Shown here: piece after piece, positions 34,090 to 42,580 of the stretch | Layout: each line of letters starts with the position of its first letter | Position numbering within the stretch: position 1 is the stretch's first letter | Origin: Roseimicrobium gellanilyticum | GTDB lineage: Bacteria > Verrucomicrobiota > Verrucomicrobiia > Verrucomicrobiales > Verrucomicrobiaceae | Length of the DNA: 64,000 nucleotides | Assembly: GCF_003315205.1 (NCBI RefSeq) | Contig: NZ_QNRR01000001.1 | Location: 930,001-994,000 of the forward strand | Direction: 5' to 3' | Made by a program: the position numbers and the translations under genes | Notes under the pieces: generated by a model | The model's input: only the letters and a program-made list of their open reading frames with translations | Told to the model about the DNA's origin: nothing | The model's database searches: none

Positions 34090-34836
34090 ATGAAGCTGCC
34101 GACTGCTGGTCTCACTGGAGACTCCTGGGCCACACTGCCCATGGGTCCGATGGTGGCGTTGTTCGATGGAATGATGGATACGGTCTTCTTTGTGAAGGAT
34201 GCGGGAGGGCGGTATCTGGAGGTGAATCAGACGCTGGTGGAGCGCTGTGGACTGCGCTCGAAGTCGGAGCTTCTGGGCCGCACGGTGAGTGAAGTGTTTC
34301 CCGGAGAGTTGGCGAGGAGCTATGCGCGGCAAGATTTGGAAGTGCTGCGGCAAGGAAGAAAAATTCGCAACCGTCTGGAACTGCACTGGCAGAAGAATCG
34401 CCGTGCCGGGTGGTGCCTGACAGCGAAGGTGCCGATAAGAAGGGTGGAGGGTGAGATCATCGGCCTCGTTGGCATCTCAAGGGACTTGCAGACGCCGGGC
34501 GGTAGCGAGGGGATTCCTCCCACCCTGTCGAAGGCCATGGCCTACCTGGAAAAGCACTGCGATGACAGCGCGCTTTCTCCTGCACTGCTGGCGAGGAAGG
34601 CGGAGATGTCTCCCACACGGTTTGCGCGGCTGGTGAAGCGTGTGTTTCATCTCACGCCGGGGCAGATCATCACGCAGGCGCGCATTCAGATGGCATCACG
34701 GTTGCTACAGGAAACGGAGGGCTCAGTCGCGGAGATTGCGTTGGCGTGTGGGTATTGCGATCACAGCGCGTTCACACGGGCGTTTCGCGAGGCTACGGGA
34801 GTGACGCCGTCGCAGTTTCGTGTGGCGGTGCGGTAG
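34090..34836 (+). CDS. PAS-domain AraC-family regulator, probable regulator of the hydroxyproline operon
   Basis: The 248-residue protein has a PAS domain (about 20-120; MVALFDGMMDTVFFVKD, YLEVNQTLVERCG, GLVGISRDL). A C-terminal AraC double helix-turn-helix covers about 145-248 (SPALLARKAEMSPTRFARL, then AEIALACGYCDHSAFTRAFRE). I chose the ATG at 34090; a TTG at 34051 is in frame but nearly meets the divergent start. PAS-AraC proteins typically sit next to the catabolic genes they activate. The divergent layout with 73 bp between starts points to control of the five-gene minus-strand operon. Confidence 0.85.
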   Translation: MKLPTAGLTGDSWATLPMGPMVALFDGMMDTVFFVKDAGGRYLEVNQTLVERCGLRSKSELLGRTVSEVFPGELARSYARQDLEVLRQGRKIRNRLELHWQKNRRAGWCLTAKVPIRRVEGEIIGLVGISRDLQTPGGSEGIPPTLSKAMAYLEKHCDDSALSPALLARKAEMSPTRFARLVKRVFHLTPGQIITQARIQMASRLLQETEGSVAEIALACGYCDHSAFTRAFREATGVTPSQFRVAVR

Positions 34837-35126
34837 GGTTGGTTCCGGAGTTGGTGGGTGTGGTGGGCTGCATTGAATTCAACACAGAGCCACAGAGACG
34901 CAGAGGAACTTCGGAGACTGACGGTGGAGGCTGGGCGGTGGCGTTCTTGCAGGGAGCGGGACTCGCCGAAGTCCCTCGTCTGTAGCGATACTTACCGACG
35001 GAATCTCAAAAGGAAATGCGACGTGACGCGCATCAGCTCTGTGAAGTCACGCGCGGCTCCGCACCCACAGGCTCCCAACCGCCGGGAATTCGGCGAATCC
35101 CGCTCCTTGATCGTGGGGCTTGGGCA
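34837..35126. other. Intergenic region with a hairpin and a likely dispersed-repeat fragment
   Basis: About 290 bp without a convincing gene. At 34881-34906 is a CACAGAG-type purine/pyrimidine motif (aacacagagccacagagacg and on) of a kind often seen as a dispersed intergenic repeat. At 34958-34975 a perfect 6-bp hairpin GGGACT / AGTCCC with a 6-base loop follows; with no T-run it is a weak terminator at best. The rest resembles degenerate repeat DNA. Copies elsewhere in the genome would confirm this. Confidence 0.4.
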
Positions 35127-35801
35127 TCAGGGGCTCTGGCGCACATGCTCCCATGCATTGTCTGCGCGGCGGTAAAGCATGCGGTCGTGCAAGCGGCTCG
35201 GGCGTCCCTGCCAGAACTCGACCTCCTGGGGAGCCAGCACAAAGCCGCCCCAATGAGGCGGAATGGGCACCCTGCCCTCGGGATACTGGGCTTTCAGTTC
35301 CCGGTCGCGGGATTCCAGCCATCCGCGACTGGGAATGACTTCACTCTGCTCGCTGACCCACGCGCCAATCTGGCTGCCATAGGGCCGGCTTTGGAAGTAG
35401 GCATCGCTTTCTTCACGGCTCAACTTTGTGACGGCGCCGCGAATGCACACCTGCCGCTCACGCTCCTTCCAGAAGAGGGTGAGGGCGGCCTTGGGATTGC
35501 CCTCCAGTTCGCGGCCTTTCCGGCTGTGGTAGTTCGTGAAGAAGGAGAAGCCTCGTTCGTCATAGCCTTTGAGAAGGACGGTCCGTGAGGAGGGCTGGCC
35601 ATCGGCGGAGACGGTGGCGAGGGTCATGGCATTGGCTTCCAGCACGCCAGCGGCCAGCGCGTCATCCATCCAAAGGCGGAAGAGTTCCATGGGGTCTACT
35701 GGCAAGGTGGCCTCTTCCAGCGCGCCTTTCTCATAGCTCAGGCGCAGGTCGGCGAGATTCGGTTTGCCAGCGGGCGAGGACGAGGGATAGAGAACAGACA
35801 T
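35127..35801 (-). CDS. pdxH: Pyridoxine/pyridoxamine 5'-phosphate oxidase
   Basis: The 224-residue protein matches PdxH end to end: ANAMTLATVSADGQPSSRTVLLKG (FMN and substrate binding), FFTNYHSRKGREL, RPYGSQIGAWVSEQS, and the C-terminal substrate-binding region EFWQGRPSRLHDR. The FMN enzyme makes pyridoxal 5'-phosphate. The ATG at 35801 is preferred over an in-frame TTG at 35813. It is divergent from hpt, with only 21 bp between the starts, so promoters must overlap the coding regions or face each other closely. Confidence 0.95.
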   Translation of the reverse strand: MSVLYPSSSPAGKPNLADLRLSYEKGALEEATLPVDPMELFRLWMDDALAAGVLEANAMTLATVSADGQPSSRTVLLKGYDERGFSFFTNYHSRKGRELEGNPKAALTLFWKERERQVCIRGAVTKLSREESDAYFQSRPYGSQIGAWVSEQSEVIPSRGWLESRDRELKAQYPEGRVPIPPHWGGFVLAPQEVEFWQGRPSRLHDRMLYRRADNAWEHVRQSP

Positions 35802-35822
35802 GGCGTATGCCAATAGTTACGC

Positions 35823-36389
35823 ATGAGTGCAAGTGTTGCAGGTGTTCTTTCCAGTGTGGAGCGCATTCTCCTGGATGAGGTGGCCATCCGGCAGCGGGTG
35901 GTGGAGATGGCCGGGCGCATCCGGAATGACTTCGCCGGCCGTGAGTTGACCGTGGTGGCGCTCATGGATGGCGCGCTCTTCTTTGTGGCAGACCTGTTGC
36001 GGGATGTCACCCTGCCCGTGAAGCTGCACACGCTCTCGGTGAGCAGCTATCACGGGGGCACCAGTTCCACCGGTCGTGTGGAGATGGCACGGACGCTTCC
36101 CTTCGACCTGCGTGGTCGCGATGTCCTGCTCATCGACGATATCCTGGATACCGGTCTCACCTTGGGCACCATGCAGGAGCGCATCCTCGCCGAGTGCCAG
36201 CCCGTGAGCCTCCGCACGGCCGTGCTGCTGAGCAAGCAGCGTCCGCGTGAGCGTGAGGTCGCAGTGGACTACATTGGGTTTGAGATCGCGGATGAGTTTG
36301 TGGTCGGCTACGGCATGGACTACCAGGGTCACTACCGGAACCTCCCCTGCATCGGCATCCTGAATCCTGCCAATCTTCCTGTATCATGA
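35823..36389 (+). CDS. hpt: Hypoxanthine phosphoribosyltransferase
   Basis: The 188-residue type I phosphoribosyltransferase has the PRPP-binding loop VLLIDDILDTGLTLG near residue 100, the early VVALMDGALFFVADLL, and the purine-contact region YIGFEIADEFVVGYGMDY, as in Hpt. It salvages hypoxanthine/guanine to IMP/GMP. Its stop overlaps the moaD start by 4 bp, so the two are translationally coupled despite unrelated functions. Confidence 0.93.
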   Translation: MSASVAGVLSSVERILLDEVAIRQRVVEMAGRIRNDFAGRELTVVALMDGALFFVADLLRDVTLPVKLHTLSVSSYHGGTSSTGRVEMARTLPFDLRGRDVLLIDDILDTGLTLGTMQERILAECQPVSLRTAVLLSKQRPREREVAVDYIGFEIADEFVVGYGMDYQGHYRNLPCIGILNPANLPVS

Positions 36390-36631
36390 CGGTGCGAGTA
36401 CTTTTCTTTTCTGTGCTGAGGGATGTTGCGGGTGCTGAAGAAGTGCCCGTGAAACTCGTCCCCGGAGCGACCGTGGCGGATCTGCTCGGGGAGCTCTTCA
36501 CCCGCTGGCCAAAGCTTCAGGAGTGGGACAGGAGCCTGCTCATCGCCGTGGACCAGTACTATGCGAAGCGCGACGGAGCCCTGCACGAGAATGCCGAGGT
36601 GGCCATCATGCCACCAGTGCAGGGGGGCTAG
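36386..36631 (+). CDS. moaD: MoaD-type molybdopterin synthase sulfur carrier
   Basis: The 81-residue ubiquitin-like protein starts VRVLFFSVLRDVAGAEE and ends with the essential di-glycine PPVQGG, which is adenylated and thiocarboxylated before passing sulfur to molybdopterin precursor. Length is normal for MoaD. It overlaps hpt by 4 bp and no moaE or other cofactor gene follows in the window. Confidence 0.9.
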   Translation: MTVRVLFFSVLRDVAGAEEVPVKLVPGATVADLLGELFTRWPKLQEWDRSLLIAVDQYYAKRDGALHENAEVAIMPPVQGG

Positions 36632-36654
36632 CCGAAGATATCTTTCCTTGTACC

Positions 36655-37764
36655 ATGAGCGCTCCGGAGCCCTGCCCCTACCTGCCCATGACCGGCCGAA
36701 TGCTGACCTCAGATCACATCCACTCCCTTGGCACGGATCGCAGTGAGAAATTTTACTACACCGCCATGGAGTACGCCCAGGTGCTGTGGCTGGCTGGCTT
36801 TCCGGCGAAGGCGCTGCTGCTGGTGAATCGCGCACTGTCCTGCTGGCTGCCGCAGGTCTCGTATCAGGCCTCCGTGGCCCATCAGTCCCCTTTCGACGGG
36901 GTGGGCCCGTGTCCCGCAGCGCCGTACCATGCCAAAGCATGGATCCTGCACCATCGTCCTCAGGACGTGTTCATCGGAAATCCCCGGCGCCACTACCAGC
37001 ACCTCGCCACCCGCATGGTGGAGCCGCACAAGGAACTGCGGAGCTGGCGCGCGTGGGCCTGCTGGTACCTCGCGAAGGAGTCACTGCCTGAGCTGGAGTA
37101 TCCGGACGATGCGAAGCAGGTGCGCGAGGAGGGCGTCATCAAGCCCACCCGCAGCCAGATTGTGGATCATCTCTCACGACTCAGCCCCACGGATGATCTC
37201 GATTCATGGCGCGATGCGCTGACGCTGGTGCATCGCTGGGCGGGGAAGTCGGAGACCGCGCCTTCCGAGGTGCGCTTCGAGTTGGTAGGGGAGGATGCAC
37301 TGCCGACCATCCAGCGGCTTGCGCATGAGATCTGGCGCCAAGTCTATCCCACCATCATCAGCAGCGGGCAGATCGAGTACATGCTGGAGCTCATGTACAA
37401 CGTGGAAACCATGAAGCGCGAAGTGCGTGAGCATCAGGTGCAATACGCCATGATGATTCATGATGGCGAGGCCGCCGGATACCTTGGCTGGGAGAACAAG
37501 CCCGGTGGTGACACCACCTATCTCCACAAGGTCTACCTGAAGCCTGCCTGGCACGGCCACGGCATCGGCGCGAAAGCTCTCACATGGGTCTCAGACCGCG
37601 CGCGTGAGGCCGGCATGCGGCGCCTGCGACTCACCGTGAATCGGAACAACAGCGCTGCCATACGAGCCTATCGCCGCGCGGGTTTTGAGTTCGACAGTGA
37701 AGTGTGCACGGACATCGGCGGCGGCTTTGTGATGGATGACCATGTGATGGTGAAGGTCCTGTAG
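36655..37764 (+). CDS. GNAT acetyltransferase with an extra N-terminal domain
   Basis: The 369-residue protein has an N-terminal ~190-residue domain rich in Trp and His (ALLLVNRALSCWLPQVSYQ, PYHAKAWILHHRPQDVFIGNPRRHYQHLATRM) that I do not recognise. A GNAT domain covers about 200-369, with the acetyl-CoA loop HGHGIGAKALTWV and RLRLTVNRNNSAAIRAYRRAGF. It begins 23 bp after moaD and may be cotranscribed with hpt-moaD. Acceptor substrate unknown. Confidence 0.82.
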   Translation: MSAPEPCPYLPMTGRMLTSDHIHSLGTDRSEKFYYTAMEYAQVLWLAGFPAKALLLVNRALSCWLPQVSYQASVAHQSPFDGVGPCPAAPYHAKAWILHHRPQDVFIGNPRRHYQHLATRMVEPHKELRSWRAWACWYLAKESLPELEYPDDAKQVREEGVIKPTRSQIVDHLSRLSPTDDLDSWRDALTLVHRWAGKSETAPSEVRFELVGEDALPTIQRLAHEIWRQVYPTIISSGQIEYMLELMYNVETMKREVREHQVQYAMMIHDGEAAGYLGWENKPGGDTTYLHKVYLKPAWHGHGIGAKALTWVSDRAREAGMRRLRLTVNRNNSAAIRAYRRAGFEFDSEVCTDIGGGFVMDDHVMVKVL

Positions 37765-37788
37765 AGAGGGCGTTCTCCCTTCGATTGG

Positions 37789-40700
37789 TCAAACCGTCAG
37801 TTTCCTCCTCCTCCTCACGCCCAGCACCATCATGCCGCCCAGCAACAACAGGGCACGCGACGGCTCGGGGACGACGTACACGATGCCATGGGAGAGAAAG
37901 AGATCCGTCTTCCATTCACTACCCGCGTCAAGGGTGGGGAGTTCCAGAATGGCGTCCACTTCCGCCTGCGTGGTGATGCCAGCCAGAGCCGTGGTCCAGT
38001 CGAAGAGGTCAAAGTATTGCCCGAAGGTGAACGAGGTGCCATTCGAGACCACCGAGATGGTCATGTCTGGATTGAGTGTCAGCGTGCCGTTCGCATCAAT
38101 GGCATCGTGCTCGGTGGTGGGATCCAGATCTGCCAGCCCAGCGATATAGCTGCTGATGCTGGTTGTCGTGACGCTGCCGTCGAGTGGTACCGTGCCCGTC
38201 GGCAGGGTCAGTTGCAGGGTGATGGACGAGCCGGCATTGAAGGTCACGCCGGAGGCGAAGGTGAGCTTGCCATTTTGTGTGCCGCGCCCCGATCCAGGGG
38301 TGACAGCGCCATCCACAGTGATGGCATCGCTGAAGGTGCCGTCGCCGCCCACGGTCCCCGTGGAGGTGACGTTAAGGGCGTTGCTGGGATGAGTGGCGTT
38401 GAAATTCTTCCCGTTGCTCACATAGAACTCTCCGGCCACAGAAGTCAGGGAGCTGAGCTGCGTGAGCTCCGCACCGGAACCAATGAGATCCACCACGGCA
38501 TTTTCGCCAATCGTATTGATGCCACTGCTGGCGCCAAAGGGGGCGAGATCGATCCTGGCGAAGGACACCAGTGTCGTTGCGGTGCTGTCCGCCACCCAGG
38601 TGCCACCGGTGAGCGTGCCATTGGCGCCTTTCTGGACCAGGTTCACATCAATGAACTGGGTGGATCCGCTCACCGCAGCGGTGATGCGGAAGTGGCCGCC
38701 CTCCACGCGCACTGTCCCCTGGTTGTCAAAAGTCCCGCCAGTGCCATCCGCGAGGAAAGCGAAGAATTGGGCCTGATCGGTGCTGTTGCTGGTGGTCGTC
38801 TTGGTAAGGGTGCCGGTGTTGGTGAAGGTGTAGCCGTTGCCCAGTCGGAAGTCCTGCACGCCCACGAAATTGAAGTCGCCGTTGTTTACGAAACTACCGC
38901 CTGCCGTTAGCCCCACAAGGTTGTCCGCAGTGACGGTGACCAGGTGATTGAACGTGCCGTTGTTGATGAAGGTGCCCGCGCCACTGAGATTCCGGTCACC
39001 ACTGCCCGTCACATTGAAATTGCCATCATTGGTGAGCGTCACGCCAGTTCCCAAGTTGAAGGCACTGTTGCCCGTCCAGTCCATGACGCCGGTCGTGCCA
39101 TTGGTGAAGGTGCCGGTACCATCCGTGAGAAAGGTGTGCGTGATGGTGCTGCCACCGTTGATGTTGAAAAGACCATTGTTCTCCCACTCTGCACCGGTGT
39201 TGAGATTGATGGTTCCCGCAGTCCACTGATACGTGCCATCGTTCTGCAGTTTTGTGTTTCCAGAGAGGCCAAGAGATCCGCTGGTATGGGTGATGGTGCC
39301 GCCTGCATCATTCACGATGGCGCCCTCGCCGCCGTATCCAGCAGTCCCGGTGCCCGCCGTGATGTTCATGGCGCCTTGGTTGCGAATGATCGTGTCATTC
39401 ACGAGCGTGACGGTCCCGCTGAGATGGTGGAGGATGCCTCCAGTGCCATTCAGGAGCTGTCCACCTCCAGTGAGGTTCTTGATGCCTCCGTCCGTGATGG
39501 TGAAGATGCCCACATTCGTCAGCGTGTTCCCGGCAGTGAGGATGTCCTTCTGATTCCAGAAGAGACCATCTCCCTTGATGTCCAGGGTGAGGCCACCGGT
39601 TCCGACCGTGAGCTCGCTGAGCACGGTGGTATTCATACTGTCGGTGATGCGCACACGACCGCCGTTGCCCGAGCTGCCGGCAATCGTTCCGGTCCATGTG
39701 CCAGCGAGGTCCAGGTTTCCGCCATCCGCAGTCCAAAGGGCGGCGGCATCGCTGGTGCCTCCCGAGGCCATCCGCAGGATTCCTGCCTTGGCAAGAATCT
39801 GGCTGCCCGCTCCCGCGGTGAATCCCGCAGTGCCGTAAAAGAAGCTCGTGTCGGTACCGGCCACGGTTTTTTGAATAAGGCCGTTGTTCACGAACTTCCC
39901 ACTGCTCGTGATTTGGAGGTCGCCGCGCTCTTGAAAGTCAAAGGTGCCCTCATTCTGAAAGGTCATGGTCCCACCCAGCACGAGGTTGTCATTGCTGCCG
40001 CCATAGGTGTGATTGAAGGTGCCCTTGTTGAGGAAGGTGCCTGTGCCCTGCAGCGTCACGTTTCCATCCTGCGCGATGAAGGTTGCTGTACCATCGTTGG
40101 TCAGGGTTGTGCCGGTGATTGTGATGGTGGTGCCCTTGAGGTTCAGCACGCCGGTGCTGGTGCTGGTGGCCGCGGCGGTCAGGTTCCACACGCCTCCGGT
40201 CTGGTTGAAGGTACCGGAGTTCGTAAAGGTGCCATTGGTATTCAGCGTGGCGGCGACATTGGTCATGGAGCCTGCGTTGCTAATGGCCAGACTGCTCGTG
40301 AGGGTGCCGCTGGTGAGGTCAAAGGTACCGCCTGCGGCATTTTCCAAAAGTCCGGTGCCACTCAGGGTGATGGTGGTGGTGGGCGAGGCACCATTAAGAC
40401 TCATGGCTCCCTCATTGCGGAGCGTGACGGTGGTGACGGCGAGATCGCCTGACTCCATGCGGAAGGTCGCGCCCGCCGCGTTGAGAAAGGAGCCCGAGGT
40501 GCCGAAGAGAGTCGCGCCGACGCCTTGCAGCCGGAGTAGTCCCTGATTCTCAATGATGTTTCCGTTGGTGTTCAGCTTGCCCGTCTTCCAGATGAGACCG
40601 TCACCGTCCACGTCGAGGATGGTGGTGGGCGCCATGGCCACGAAGAACGTGCCGGTGCTGGAGGCTGGGTTTTCATTGCTGAGTTCCACGGAGCTTCCGG

Positions 40701-41352
40701 TAGCCATGCTGGACGTGCCACGCAGCAGGGTCCATCCACCGGAGAAGGAAAGGACGCCAGTGCCTGTGGTCGTGAAGATGCCTCCCGTGGAGCTGGCAGC
40801 ATTCCCAGCGGACTGGGAGCCGGAGATGTTCAGGTGGCCGGCCTGTACGGTGATGTTCCCATTGTTGGTGAACTTGCCTCCGACCGTCTGGCTCGATGGG
40901 TAGATGTAAGCCGGGTCGTTGGACGGACCATCCGAGCCGGAGGTCTTCAGCAGGAGGCCGTTGTTTGTGAATGAGGAGCCATTGGTGTTGAGTTGGATAT
41001 CGGTGCCTGCATCGAACCGCACGGTGCCATCGTTCACCACAGATACCGTGCCGACGACGACGATATTGTCATTGCCGGTTTTCGTGTCGAGGAAGAGCGT
41101 GCCTCCGGTATCGATGCGCAAAGTACCCGTTCCACTGAGGTTCAGGTTGTCGGCGGCACCGTAGGTCACGGTGGCCAGATCGGGAATATTCACCGTTGCG
41201 CCATTGTTGATGGTCATGGCGGTGGTCCATGTGTCACCATTGACCAGAGTCGTGTTGCTTGAATAGGTTCCTCCAGCTTCGGCTGCGAAGGCCGAAGGGA
41301 TGCTAAAAGCGAGGATAATGGAGGCGAGAAAGAGAGAGCTGGGGCGGCTCAT
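37789..41352 (-). CDS. Very large PEP-CTERM surface protein with beta-strand repeats
   Basis: The 1187-residue protein has a signal peptide (SLFLASIILAFSIPSAFA) and ends with a PEP-CTERM sorting tag: VPEPSRALLLLGG, then a membrane segment, then RRRRK. Between them lie more than twenty imperfect repeats of Thr/Asn/Gly-rich strand units (variants of TFTNSGTFN, FVNNGDFN, LTNDGTATF), as in autotransporter-associated beta-helix proteins. The tag predicts processing by an exosortase encoded elsewhere and display on the cell surface or in matrix. I use the ATG at 41352 before the signal peptide. The upstream 232 bp contain no gene. Confidence 0.87.
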   Translation of the reverse strand: MSRPSSLFLASIILAFSIPSAFAAEAGGTYSSNTTLVNGDTWTTAMTINNGATVNIPDLATVTYGAADNLNLSGTGTLRIDTGGTLFLDTKTGNDNIVVVGTVSVVNDGTVRFDAGTDIQLNTNGSSFTNNGLLLKTSGSDGPSNDPAYIYPSSQTVGGKFTNNGNITVQAGHLNISGSQSAGNAASSTGGIFTTTGTGVLSFSGGWTLLRGTSSMATGSSVELSNENPASSTGTFFVAMAPTTILDVDGDGLIWKTGKLNTNGNIIENQGLLRLQGVGATLFGTSGSFLNAAGATFRMESGDLAVTTVTLRNEGAMSLNGASPTTTITLSGTGLLENAAGGTFDLTSGTLTSSLAISNAGSMTNVAATLNTNGTFTNSGTFNQTGGVWNLTAAATSTSTGVLNLKGTTITITGTTLTNDGTATFIAQDGNVTLQGTGTFLNKGTFNHTYGGSNDNLVLGGTMTFQNEGTFDFQERGDLQITSSGKFVNNGLIQKTVAGTDTSFFYGTAGFTAGAGSQILAKAGILRMASGGTSDAAALWTADGGNLDLAGTWTGTIAGSSGNGGRVRITDSMNTTVLSELTVGTGGLTLDIKGDGLFWNQKDILTAGNTLTNVGIFTITDGGIKNLTGGGQLLNGTGGILHHLSGTVTLVNDTIIRNQGAMNITAGTGTAGYGGEGAIVNDAGGTITHTSGSLGLSGNTKLQNDGTYQWTAGTINLNTGAEWENNGLFNINGGSTITHTFLTDGTGTFTNGTTGVMDWTGNSAFNLGTGVTLTNDGNFNVTGSGDRNLSGAGTFINNGTFNHLVTVTADNLVGLTAGGSFVNNGDFNFVGVQDFRLGNGYTFTNTGTLTKTTTSNSTDQAQFFAFLADGTGGTFDNQGTVRVEGGHFRITAAVSGSTQFIDVNLVQKGANGTLTGGTWVADSTATTLVSFARIDLAPFGASSGINTIGENAVVDLIGSGAELTQLSSLTSVAGEFYVSNGKNFNATHPSNALNVTSTGTVGGDGTFSDAITVDGAVTPGSGRGTQNGKLTFASGVTFNAGSSITLQLTLPTGTVPLDGSVTTTSISSYIAGLADLDPTTEHDAIDANGTLTLNPDMTISVVSNGTSFTFGQYFDLFDWTTALAGITTQAEVDAILELPTLDAGSEWKTDLFLSHGIVYVVPEPSRALLLLGGMMVLGVRRRRKLTV

Positions 41353-41584
41353 TCGAGTCGTGATTTGACGTGGGAATTTTTGGGCAAAGCAAAAGCACCT
41401 CAAGGCTCGAAATTGGACACGAAATCGCGCGAAAATTTGGTCAGATCCCGTGCCAGCAAATCTCTGGCCACGCCTCCGTGCTCTTTGCCTAGCGGTGCCC
41501 AAGCAATGAGCTTAACGTTGCCTTAACCATGCCATGCTCTTTGCATGAACCAGTGTCGAGTCCACCTTCCATCCGGCGGCATAC

Positions 41585-42580
41585 TCACTTCATCTTCTCC
41601 ATGATGAAGCGCAGCTTCTCGAAGGTCATCTCGATGGTCTCCTGCGGTGGGGCTTCATCCGTATTGCTCCAGTGTTTCTGAAGCATCTGGAGCACGTTGC
41701 CGAGCAGCACCACAGAGGGATCCTGGCGGGTGGATTCGGTGAGCCGCTCATAGCGGGCCATGAGTTCATTCAGCAGGTGAACAGAGCCCACACACAGGCT
41801 CTTGTTCTGCACTTCGGTGTCATTGACCACCAGGGTGGAGGCGACTTCAAAGAGTCGCATCCACATGCCCAGGTTCACGAGAATGGCGAGGTCTTCATCG
41901 CGCTGCTCTTGGAGGAGGGTTTCCGTCAGCTTGTGCGTGCCGCCGATCTTTGCGCGCAGGGCGGCCCAGTCTTCGGTCTGGGCCATCTTGGCTTCGGCCA
42001 TGAGGTCCGGGCTCATCTTCTCCGCAAGGCCCAGCACACGGCAGTGATTCAGCACGTCCTGATTGTTGTCGCGGAAGCGCTGCGAATCTCCTGCCTGCAG
42101 TGCGAGATACGCATCCCCCTGCAGCGAGCCCAGCGTGAAGGCCGCGCGCAGACGTTGAGATGAAGGGGTGGGAGCCTGCTCACGATAAAGCTGCCGCCAG
42201 CGCGCTTTTGTCTGCTGCCCGACGCATGCGAGAAATTCGGGGGGCTGCATGTCCTGCGGGGCAGGGGGGCCGGCGGCAGGTGCTTCCGGCACGGTCACCG
42301 CTGTGTCCGCCGACTTCATGGCGACGGGATCGCTCGGCGGTGGAGTGGGAATCGACACCGTAGGCGCAGTTGCCACCGGTGCAGGCGTTGGGGCAGACGG
42401 CAGCGAAGGTGAGGAAGGGGCAGAACCCGGCGCCACGGCCAGCGGTGGGGATGCTGGTACCGGGGTCGGATCCTCGGCATGCAGCATCCCGGTCGCAAAA
42501 ATCATCGACAGACCACAGGACCTCGCAAGCGCGCGAAACGGCATGCGGGTTTTGATGCGGAATTGTCTCGGATTGTTCAT
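41585..42580 (-). CDS. Secreted protein of unknown function, coupled to glmS
   Basis: The 331-residue protein has an N-terminal secretion signal (ALARSCGLSMIFATGMLHAED). A Pro/Ala/Ser-rich linker of about 70 residues follows. The helical, Gln/Glu-rich C-terminal domain (about 105-331; FLACVGQQTKARWRQLY, LTETLLQEQRDEDLAIL) matches no family I know. Its ATG overlaps the glmS stop (42577-42580), so it is translationally coupled and may function with cell-wall precursor supply, but that is only context. Confidence 0.75.
   Translation of the reverse strand: MNNPRQFRIKTRMPFRALARSCGLSMIFATGMLHAEDPTPVPASPPLAVAPGSAPSSPSLPSAPTPAPVATAPTVSIPTPPPSDPVAMKSADTAVTVPEAPAAGPPAPQDMQPPEFLACVGQQTKARWRQLYREQAPTPSSQRLRAAFTLGSLQGDAYLALQAGDSQRFRDNNQDVLNHCRVLGLAEKMSPDLMAEAKMAQTEDWAALRAKIGGTHKLTETLLQEQRDEDLAILVNLGMWMRLFEVASTLVVNDTEVQNKSLCVGSVHLLNELMARYERLTESTRQDPSVVLLGNVLQMLQKHWSNTDEAPPQETIEMTFEKLRFIMEKMK

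Noticed and set aside
38944-40452. Open frame of 502 codons on the plus strand
   Set aside because: Mirror of the repeat-rich PEP-CTERM gene; no domain and no start signal.
37900-41200. Possible CRISPR-like or tandem DNA repeats
   Set aside because: The repetition is at protein level (Asn/Gly/Thr strand units) with diverged DNA and no equal spacers.
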